Shown: positions 56,799 to 64,000 of the stretch, piece after piece
How positions within the stretch are numbered: the stretch's first letter is position 1
Layout of the letters: each line of letters starts with the position of its first letter
Source: Strigamia acuminata
Taxonomy: Eukaryota > Arthropoda > Chilopoda > Geophilomorpha > Linotaeniidae
Reading direction: 5' to 3'
DNA: 64,000 nt
NCBI GenBank assembly: GCA_949358305.1
Contig: OX442316.1
Span: 10,168,001 to 10,232,000, forward strand
Program-made: the position numbers and the translations under genes
Notes under the pieces: model-generated
What the model saw: only the letters and a program-made list of their open reading frames with translations
What the model was told of the DNA's origin: nothing
The model's database searches: none

Positions 56799-57216
56799 TT
56801 ACCTTCCGCCCATTATTGCCAATAGTTCTCCAGGTTTGGCCATGCCGCTAACTGAAAAAAAATGAATAAATCAAAAAGTATTCTTAAATTTTAGATAAAA
56901 ATAAAATGAATTTTAGATAAAATAAAATTAAATAATTGATTAATAATAAAGATTGTATACCGTTATTAAGTATTTGTTTTGGCGGTGTCTTGGTTTGAGC
57001 CTTGAAACATGATTTGATGTGGAATTTTTTTGGTGGAATCCAAGTTACACTTAGGTCTTTCCAAGTCACGAAAACTTCTTGATTGTTTGATGTCGATTCC
57101 CTTTTTTGATTATGGTTGGGATGCAAAGCAATTTCAAGAAAATTGTGTGGATTCATTTCAACTTTGTGAAGATTTTGTGGTTTCATTTCAACTTCGTCAA
57201 GATTGATTGAATCCAT
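53770..57216 (-). CDS. White-like ABCG half-transporter, gene C', lacking the original start
   Basis: Exons in coding order: 56961-57216, 56803-56851, 56480-56669, 56165-56233, 55843-56108, 55706-55777, 55545-55647, 55358-55470, 55193-55298, 55003-55134, 54852-54944, 54739-54796, 54603-54680, 54241-54346, 54069-54169, 53932-54005, 53770-53871. Sum 1968 bases, 655 aa, with all phases kept. It is an inverted copy of gene C with the same motifs ([38 protein letters not shown]) and about a dozen differences in the first exon. The duplication breakpoint (57239) removed the gene C start codon and promoter. The first available start is the internal Met at 57216, ten codons in. It may be expressed from new upstream sequence or may be a recent unprocessed pseudogene. 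Confidence 0.82.
54400..54582. mobile_element. Pogo/Tigger-like MITE in the matching intron of ABCG gene C'
   Basis: Inverted counterpart of the element at 45477-45661, in the same place within the gene, with TA on both sides. It was therefore present before the inverted duplication. Confidence 0.65.
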
Positions 57217-57239
57217 TTCAATCGTATACACTGTCGGTG

Positions 57240-59348
57240 AGTAGTATACAAGGGGATATAGATCACTTCAAGGTGGCTGCCTTCCTGAAAGTAAGTAAGG
57301 AAGTTCCTTGAAATTTAATGACACCCCCCCGGATGTGATTAGGGATTGGTTGTCAAATGTAAATATTGGGTTTTAATTAGATAATAAAAGATGGGTATCA
57401 TTTTTTATCTAATTGAATATGATAGATGAAAAACTTTATTAAAATAAAAAATATTATTATTGTAAAAAATATTTTTAAGTTTGCATAAAGGTCACTATGT
57501 TTCCTGTGTGTTCTCATTTCCAATTTGGTTACATTTTTTATCTAATTAAATATGATAGATGAAAAACTTTATTAAAATTTTATTAGACCTGTAAAAGATG
57601 TGTATCTTTATGCAAATTTTTATATAATTGAATATGAGAGATGAGAATCAGAAATTTCTTAAAAATAAAAATATTATTATTGTAAAATATTATTTTTAAG
57701 TTTACATACGAACATGTAAAGTGGAGTTTGGATCTGAATTTATAGCCTACAAAGGAGGAAATGTGTAAAGAGACATGTTAACAGCATGTGGGATTCCATC
57801 TCTCAATCTGGAAGATTACGGTTGCCCAAAGGTTTGTGACTTGTACGATGGAAACAATTTTAACGTAATCTGTGACTTGCACAAATACATCAAAAAAGAA
57901 AAAATTGCAAATAAATGTTGATTTTAATTGAATTGGTGATGGTATTTTGGGAAATAATTGTTTTGGGGAATTTTGAAGGGTAAAGTTGAGGCTTTGTTAT
58001 GTTTTCCTCAAGAGTGTAATTTTTACCAGATGTGGTGACGTTGTCTTTGTGTAAGAACTTTGACCTTTTTACGTTTTGTTCTCTTTTCAAAGAAAAACTC
58101 TTTACCTTTTGTATTTAATCTTGTTTCTAAGCAAGAATAAAACACTACACATTTTACCTTTAACAAGGAGAGTCGCTCTTGCTGAGCGGCTAAAAATTAT
58201 TGTACTCAACCACAGAACAAACTTGAAGTCCATAGCTAAACTTGAAACCAACTGAACCCACATGAAAAGGATTTTGAACACTTTACGTATTTTTATAACT
58301 GGATTTCACATGGTGCCGAAACCCGAGACATTTTAATTGAACTGGCCTGAAAATTGTGCAAATAGAAAAATCGTGAGTGTTAGAAATAATTTACTACAAA
58401 CAAGTCTGAACTTGTTTCAAATACCATTTCTTAAAATAAAGTGTCACGATTAATTTTAGATGTAGATAATTAATTTGACTTAAATTCGCGCAAAAACTAA
58501 TTTGGCGCAAATAAGTGGGCAAAGTTCGTGGATTTCCCTCAATGACCGCCGTCAAATGTGGACATCTTGCGGTTAAGGAAATCCAAGCTCGCTGGTGACT
58601 TACACTATTTATATTCGACGGGTTTCTCTGCTCGTGATTGAATGTAAAAAGCAATAACAATGACTCAAGTTCAGACTGCAACAAGGGTGAAGGGTGAACA
58701 CTGAGCATGGCTAAAATGGTAGGAAAACAAACATAAACCAGCTAGTTTTCGGATGGAATGCGCTTGTTTAAGGCGCAAAGAGAAAGGAAAAGATTCATTC
58801 AGTTATGAAATAATCTCTTAGAAACTAAGGTAAAATGACAACCTGCCTGGAAATCTAAAGGAGGCCAAACCATAGAAAACCAAGACAGAAAGTCAGGGTT
58901 GGGTGTGACATTCTCATTCCACTGTGCACAAGCAGAAAGCTTAGTGCAGAGTTTGAATGGAAGAGGAGAAGTGCTGTTTTAGTGGTCAGAAAGGCTAGAA
59001 GTAACCTCTGATCATGTGATCAAAGGGACAAACTATTGTTGTAAATATTAATTCTGAGAGGAGGGGGAAAGTAGAATGAGTCACTCAACAATTGTGACGA
59101 TTACCTTCTGGAGATAGCAATTGCTAAACTAAAGTGTGAACTATCTGTGTGAAAATGTAAAATATGCAAACCTGATGTTTTCTCAAAACATATAACATTT
59201 ATTCCGGTTTGAACCTTATATAAATACTATGCCTACAAGTGGCTAAAATGACGAGAAGTTAAACTATACAGTTGTTTGGCAAAAGCCCTGAAATAATATC
59301 ATTTGAAGGCTTCAGTCATGCAATAAGAATTTGTAACGGTCTTATTGC
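57240..59348. other. Region between the inverted arm and the right-edge gypsy LTR
   Basis: No gene recognised. Three degenerate direct repeats near 57410, 57535 and 57615 share TATGATAGATGAAAAACTTT-like sequence with AATATTATTATTGTAAAA nearby. TGGTGCCGAAACCCGAGA at 58312-58329 resembles the primer-binding site that follows BEL/Pao LTRs and is preceded by TTTCACA, so an old LTR may end at about 58311. The rest (58340-59348) shows nothing clear. Confidence 0.4.
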
Positions 59349-60681
59349 TGTGACGTAAAAGATGTCATCTATGAATGGCTTTGGCTTCTAAATGGTCCGG
59401 GGTTTGGTTCTAAAAGGCGTGTAAATGGTTAGGCTGGGTGGGTTATATCCGAGAGGTGCGGTTGACTTTTCTGTATCGTCACACACATCGCATCGCAGAT
59501 AATTATTGTAATCAATAATTATTGCGAGATGTAACAATGTGAGAATAAATATTCATATTAATTCTATGGAATTGATCATGATATTTTATAGTCACAAACT
59601 TAACTAAAACTATGAAAATAAGTAAAATATATTAAAATAGCGCCGAGCTATTTTTGCCCCGAGTGCAATCAACATCTAAGTTAGACTTAAATGTTCCGTC
59701 AAACCAATAACGAATTGAATCGAAATATCTCGCAGGAAAGGTTATCCATCGCCGGGAAATTACTCCACTCGGTCCTGGCTGGCGGGAGAGTAACCGGGAA
59801 ATTACTCCGCGTCGATCACTCTGATAATGCGTCTGTGAAATATAAATACTCCACTCTAGATTCTACATTACCAATGCGTCTGTGAATTTTACTCCACTCT
59901 AGATTCTGCACTCTACAACGGAATGTTGGCATGAAGCTGGAGGGAGTGCGTCTGTGGGTTGTACCCCACTCTAGATACTACACTTAAATGTGTCTGTGAA
60001 TTACTCACTCTAGTTACAACATTTCTACAACGGAATGTTGGCATGAAGAGGCGGGCAGTGTGTCTGTGAGTCTTCTACCCACTCTAGATACTTACACTAA
60101 ATACAAAGTATTTCTACAACGGATTGTCGGAACGCAGAGAAGTATAATATGTGCTCAAGTAATATCAGTATCCAACAAAAACAGAACAAGAGCGAGCTAT
60201 ATCCGTTTTGCAGGGGGATATATACTCGGTGAGGAGAATAGCTGTTCAATGATCCAATGGGATCACTGGGCAGTCAAATCCATCCAATCCTAGGTCATAG
60301 GAAGTGGATACTCAGGACATAGTCTTCTACTAGGTCCAAAACAGGAACTGGATACGCAGGACACATTTTGGATTAAGTCCCTTTGACTATAATCCAAAAG
60401 GAGTCCAACTCACAGTGGGTGATGGGGGGTGACTTCACCAGGTGTAGAGGTTGCACATAATTCAATAGAATTATGTGACAAATAAATCAACTAGCATTTA
60501 AACATCCAAAAGTATTTAAAAGTGTCTAAAGTTGCAGTGGAATAAAATATAAATAGTAATTTATATTTTATTCACTCAAAAATTGTCGAAATTTGAATTT
60601 ACCGCTAAAACGCATCAGCGCCATCTATCGGTGAAGTAATCGTCCTATACTAACAAAGTGCATGACAGTGTAACCGTCACA
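59349..60681 (-). repeat. 3' LTR of the right-edge gypsy element
   Basis: 1333 bases. The inner end reads TGTGACGGTTACAC on the minus strand directly after the purine tract. The other end is placed at 59349, where TGTGACG on the plus strand mirrors it (TGTGACG...CGTCACA). No second LTR is in the window to confirm the boundary. It contains a degenerate tandem repeat (59690-60140). Confidence 0.6.
59690..60140. repeat. Degenerate tandem repeats inside the LTR
   Basis: The motifs GTCTGTGAATTTTACTCCAC, CCACTCTAGATTCTACA and CTACAACGGAATGTTGGCAT recur three to five times with drift, in the order GTCTGTG - CCACTCTAGATAC - CTACAACGGA. Unit length is about 110-120 bases in the right part and shorter in the left part. 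Confidence 0.65.
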
Positions 60682-60692
60682 AGTCCCCCTTA

Positions 60693-61343
60693 AATATATG
60701 TTAATACCTGTATTAACATACTATTTATTCCGAATATCTTGAGGATCAAGACCACACTGTCATCTAGGGGACTCGAGCTGTAATCCTTGGTAAGCAAAAA
60801 CCTTTATTTTATATCTTAATAGTATAAATAAAGAGTATTTCTTAATCAAATGCTTCAAAAAATATTTATTAAGGTTATAAAACTTTCAATTATCAATAAT
60901 AACTTCCATCTCTCTTTACAGGTGGACTTACAACTGCATCAAGAAAAGGCGATAACTTAAACTAACATCAAACTCTTGTACCAAACAAATGATTAATAAA
61001 ATTTAACAATTATTTTCACAAAACTTAACTTCTCACTGGAAATATAATGATTTGCAAAATAACACTTTACACGTTAAAATTCAAGTATTAAAATTAGTAT
61101 TTTTATAAACAAACTCACATTGACTCGTAATCAAATTTTAGCAAAATTGTTAATTTAAATATTAAAGATCTTTGAAATATCCACACAAAAAAAAACGGCA
61201 TAAAATACACCTGAACCTGACTAAATCTTTGTTTCATCCCGGGTCAAGTAATGGAGATGGAGAAAATGGACTCGTTACTTCTGGTCTTGCCTAAAAGGAA
61301 AGATATCGGGAAAGTAACGGATCCCGACATCGTTGACGCTTTT
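60693..61343 (-). other. Untranslated region between ORF3 and LTR of the right-edge element
   Basis: 650 AT-rich bases between the ORF3 stop and the purine tract. No frame or repeat recognised. Confidence 0.55.
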
Positions 61344-62999
61344 CTAGTCCAACTCTTCATCCTCAATAAATCCGTCCATGGATGTAACAACTTCCGAGAC
61401 GGCTGCGGGTGGAGAATTAAGTTGAATAGCTACCAATTCCGGTACTACATCTGTCTCAACGTCATGGGCCAGGGGATTCAGGAGCATTCTGTGTTGTTCC
61501 TCGGTGAATACTTCCAGGGGATCAGGCCCTCCTAACGGAATGGTGTTAGCGCTGGTTGGCTCGGAGAAAACCAAGTGATGGTCGGGTAAGCCGGAGTGCC
61601 ATCCCTCACGAATCAACGGGTGTGCTGCTGCTGAGACCTGTTGCAAAATCTTACACCAAATAAAAGAGCGAGTTTGAAAAGACTCCGGCCGGGATGGATG
61701 AAAAATCCATTGGATCACGGCCAGTGGCACGCTTAAATCTGGAATTCGGTCGTTCGAAATCGACACGCTAATACGCTTAGCTGCTTCCAACAAAATTGGG
61801 AAATAATGTTCCACTTCCGCCTTAGTTTGCTCCGTGAGCGACATGTTTGGTCTTGGCATATATGGGTGGACCAGTAAAATAACCGGTTCAGCAGCGTTGT
61901 TTACTTCGGGGAGCGGAATAGTCGCTACGATCATGTTGTTAGCCGAAGTTCCCTCTGGAGAAGCGGCGGCTTGCGGACCAGAATCGGCTGCAACCGGCGG
62001 AGAATCAGACGCAGTAACTGACGTTGGTTCGTTTGCCGGAATGCTTTCTGCTGAGACAACTGGAGTCCCATCAATCGCAGGGGTGGGAGTTTCCGGCTCG
62101 CGTTGTGGCTCCGTAAATCCTCCTCGTGGAGTCGAGGTGCTGGACATTTGTGCCGGGTCTACATAAATAGCCTGCTCCGGGCCCTGGTGGATGAGGCCAC
62201 ATTCGCGACACATCGCCCAATTGCGTGCTGTCGGCGTACTTAGCCCCTTGACGATAAATGGAAGAATTTCTTCATTCCACATGCTGGATATGGCAACGCG
62301 CTTACCACCGTGACAGTTCACGCAGACTACGGCGTGAATGCCGGATAACAAGGACGACAACCATCCGCATCCTGCGCACAATGGGCAGAACATCAGCTTC
62401 GACTTTGGCATGATGTTAGTCCCCAAGGCGGCAGCTTCCATATCTCGAAATACGTGTTCTCTTCGCTGCTTCCGGTAACTTGGCAAATTTAGCTCCGATA
62501 TCGAACGAGCTTGCGATGTTGGGCGGGTCAGCGCTTCGGATGAAGATGCCAACGTGGACTTGGTGGGTCCTTTGGATTTGCCAGTCTTGCCTCGACTAGC
62601 GGTATCACGCGGATTTCGTGGTCGGGCAAACTGCCTGCTGGTAGCTGGAGGCGGAGCTTCTTCAACCGATTCTTCTTCTTGTGAGAAGTCATCTTGGCGC
62701 CGTCTCCTCGAGGCAGAACGGGAGTATTGTGACGAGTCGTCAGAAAAATCCCAATTCGGCGCATCATAGGTTACGACACGCTGACTCGCTTGACGGCCTC
62801 TGGAAGGACGTGAGTCGGTCGGGCTAACACCCATGGCGGTCCTAATTCGGGGCGGTACGAGATCCGGGTTATCACGGGCCCAGTTGGCGACGAGCTCGGG
62901 GTCAGAGGAGGGATTAACAAAGCGATAATCCGGTTCTTCAGACTCTTCTGTATCCCAATGCACGTACTGTCGCTTGCTAGCACGACCTCGGCGACTCAT
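61344..62999 (-). CDS. Third ORF of the right-edge gypsy element, DnaJ-like zinc motifs, function unknown
   Basis: 551 aa from the ATG at 62999. Residues 1-180 are R/S-rich and disordered-looking. Residues 205-212 read CPLCAGCG and 226-233 read CVNCHGGK, followed by CREC at 264-267: a zinc-binding module close in pattern to that of the ORF at 35405-38278 ([16 protein letters not shown]). Residues 280-370 are P/T/S/A-rich. The C-terminal 180 residues look folded, with IQWIFHPSRPE and RSFIWCKILQQV. No signal peptide or membrane segment is seen. It lies after pol, in the env position. A gag role is unlikely from its position but cannot be excluded if two elements are overlapped here. Confidence 0.7.
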   Translation of the reverse strand: MSRRGRASKRQYVHWDTEESEEPDYRFVNPSSDPELVANWARDNPDLVPPRIRTAMGVSPTDSRPSRGRQASQRVVTYDAPNWDFSDDSSQYSRSASRRRRQDDFSQEEESVEEAPPPATSRQFARPRNPRDTASRGKTGKSKGPTKSTLASSSEALTRPTSQARSISELNLPSYRKQRREHVFRDMEAAALGTNIMPKSKLMFCPLCAGCGWLSSLLSGIHAVVCVNCHGGKRVAISSMWNEEILPFIVKGLSTPTARNWAMCRECGLIHQGPEQAIYVDPAQMSSTSTPRGGFTEPQREPETPTPAIDGTPVVSAESIPANEPTSVTASDSPPVAADSGPQAAASPEGTSANNMIVATIPLPEVNNAAEPVILLVHPYMPRPNMSLTEQTKAEVEHYFPILLEAAKRISVSISNDRIPDLSVPLAVIQWIFHPSRPESFQTRSFIWCKILQQVSAAAHPLIREGWHSGLPDHHLVFSEPTSANTIPLGGPDPLEVFTEEQHRMLLNPLAHDVETDVVPELVAIQLNSPPAAVSEVVTSMDGFIEDEELD

Positions 63000-63626
63000 T
63001 GCATTAACTAGGTGCAGTCCTAACAGGGTATATTTGGCTAGTTTAACGTCTAGCTTCGCGTATTTGCGAGGGCTGCTCGGTTCCGGCGACGTTGGCCGAT
63101 AAAGACGTTGTGCGGCACGTGCAAATTCTAAGTCTGCCGTAATGGACGCGGAAAATCACGTAGTGAATTCGCGAAAGGCTTACTCGCGATTTTGTCCACG
63201 AGATGGTTTCGATAATCAGCGTCGTGTCGATAATTTCTGAATTTGAATAAATTTCAGCGAAAATCCGTTAAAGCGTCGAAGGGTCGAGAATAATCCTTGA
63301 TTTCAGTCCAGTACAAAACTTGGCGAACAAGTGAGTGATAATCTCAAACCAGGGGTTAAGGGGAGTTTCGAGGAGTAATTTGATTGGTTTGTAATTACTC
63401 ATCTCGAAGTTTCTATTAACCCAAAGGGGGAAACACAGTTTCAAGTAAATGTTTACACGTAGATTAATTTGAATACAATCAGCTTGTGTAAAAAATAACT
63501 CAAACATTTGTTAAATTTTATCCACATCAAAAAAAAAAATGTTTTTAATTAATAAAATTTAACAATTCTTCGTGAATATGATTGGAAATATTTATTTAAA
63601 ATAAAATATTTTCAATATATTGTGTC
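63000..63626 (-). other. Untranslated stretch between pol tail and ORF3 of the right-edge element
   Basis: About 630 bases without a convincing frame, comparable in place to the 438-base gap before ORF3 in the nested gypsy element. Confidence 0.5.
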
Positions 63627-64000
63627 CTAACCCAACTTGACTTGTTTTAGACAATTTACGAGTTGTACAAAATCGGTCACGTATTTTGTGTTCGGCTTGG
63701 GTCTACGTTTAGACTGTCGAACGGGAGATGGAAATCTTTTCCTCTTTTTGGATGAATTTTGAGGAGTTTCGTCCTCTTTAGAAGAAATCTGAGAAGTTTC
63801 CTCCTCTTTCTCTTCAACTAAATCCTCTGTTTCCATGGACACAGGTTCATTTATTAATTCTGAAGAATTAATAACCTGACCTGCCATCCAATCTGGAGTC
63901 GGGTGTGATTCGTTGGTACCGACTTTCTGATCTAATGTCCATTCCTCAATCGGGTAACTTGGGATATAAGGCATTAAATCCTGTATGTTGATCGCTTTTG
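63627..64000 (-). CDS. C-terminal tail of gypsy pol (partial)
   Basis: The open frame enters from beyond the window and ends at 63627. It starts with KAINIQDLMPYIPSYP, like the sequence following gypsy integrase (V.(V/I)..LKPY). An acidic stretch (EEKEEETSQ) and a basic end (KKRKRFPSPVRQSKRRPKP) follow, similar in layout to the tail of the compact gypsy polyprotein. No catalytic motif is in view, so this is a call from context. Confidence 0.5.
   Translation of the reverse strand, partial: KAINIQDLMPYIPSYPIEEWTLDQKVGTNESHPTPDWMAGQVINSSELINEPVSMETEDLVEEKEEETSQISSKEDETPQNSSKKRKRFPSPVRQSKRRPKPNTKYVTDFVQLVNCLKQVKLG

Larger units (their letters stand above)
53482..57239. repeat. Right arm of large inverted duplication (ABCG gene C')
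   Basis: Reverse-complement counterpart of 42858-46565, about 50 bases longer owing mainly to a longer TTTA microsatellite (56755-56800). The spacer between the arms is about 6.9 kb and contains pseudogene D with its gypsy insertion. Confidence 0.9.
59349..64000 (-). mobile_element. 3' part of a third gypsy-type element, runs off the window
   Basis: On the minus strand in order: tail of pol (from the window end to 63627), a third ORF (62999-61344), a purine tract (complement of AGTCCCCCTTA, 60682-60692) and the 3' LTR (60681-59349). The arrangement pol-ORF3-LTR matches the nested element at 20094-40138. The 5' half lies outside, so completeness and target duplication cannot be judged. Confidence 0.7.

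Noticed and set aside
57890-58708. Minus-strand frames of 66 and 104 aa
   Set aside because: Low-complexity or featureless, no splice partners, no similarity to a family that I know.
59691-60293. Two short plus-strand frames near the right-edge LTR
   Set aside because: They fall in the degenerate tandem repeats of the LTR and have no family resemblance.

Overview
This is arthropod nuclear DNA. The genes are AT-rich with mostly short (50-100 base) GT-AG introns. They include a TMEM19 gene and a tandem family of White-like ABCG half-transporters, and LTR retrotransposons of the Ty3/gypsy and Ty1/copia type have inserted repeatedly between and inside them. I cannot name the species. A hexapod or other arthropod is my inference from the White-like family and the transposon types.

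Layout. 710-3200 (-): a six-exon TMEM19 gene. 4077-7714 (+): ABCG gene A, 18 exons, apparently intact. 8778-41016 (+): ABCG gene B, 18 exons with an intact frame but spread over 32 kb. Its intron 10 holds a 6.8-kb composite Foldback/Mutator-like element (12512-19322, 9-bp target duplication). Its intron 14 holds a 20-kb gypsy element (20094-40138) that itself carries a complete copia element (26710-33728) in its pol gene. 42854-46297 (+): ABCG gene C, intact. 46761-53489 (+): ABCG pseudogene D, broken by a gypsy insertion in exon 2 (47095-51870), by a stop codon in exon 9, and by loss of its 3' end. 53770-57216 (-): ABCG gene C', an inverted near-copy of gene C. The arms of this inverted duplication are 42858-46565 and 53482-57239, and the outer breakpoint lies one base after the start codon of gene C. 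59349-64000 (-): the 3' part of a third gypsy-type element, with its LTR, a third ORF and the tail of pol; it runs off the window.

The four ABCG genes share one exon plan. Most coding exons are identical in length from gene to gene (49, 190, 69, 266, 72, 103, 113, 106, 132, 93, 58, 78, 106, 101, 102 bases), so they arose by tandem, then inverted, duplication. Each product is one nucleotide-binding domain followed by one membrane domain and should work as a dimer, like the insect eye-pigment transporter White. The substrate is unknown.

The most novel items are in the gypsy elements. The nested element carries a well-formed -1 frameshift signal (G GGA AAC plus a stem) between gag and pol. It also has a large third ORF (957 aa) that does not look like Env and carries two DnaJ-like CxxCxGxG zinc motifs. 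The unrelated-looking third gypsy element at the right edge has an ORF in the same place with the same kind of motif.
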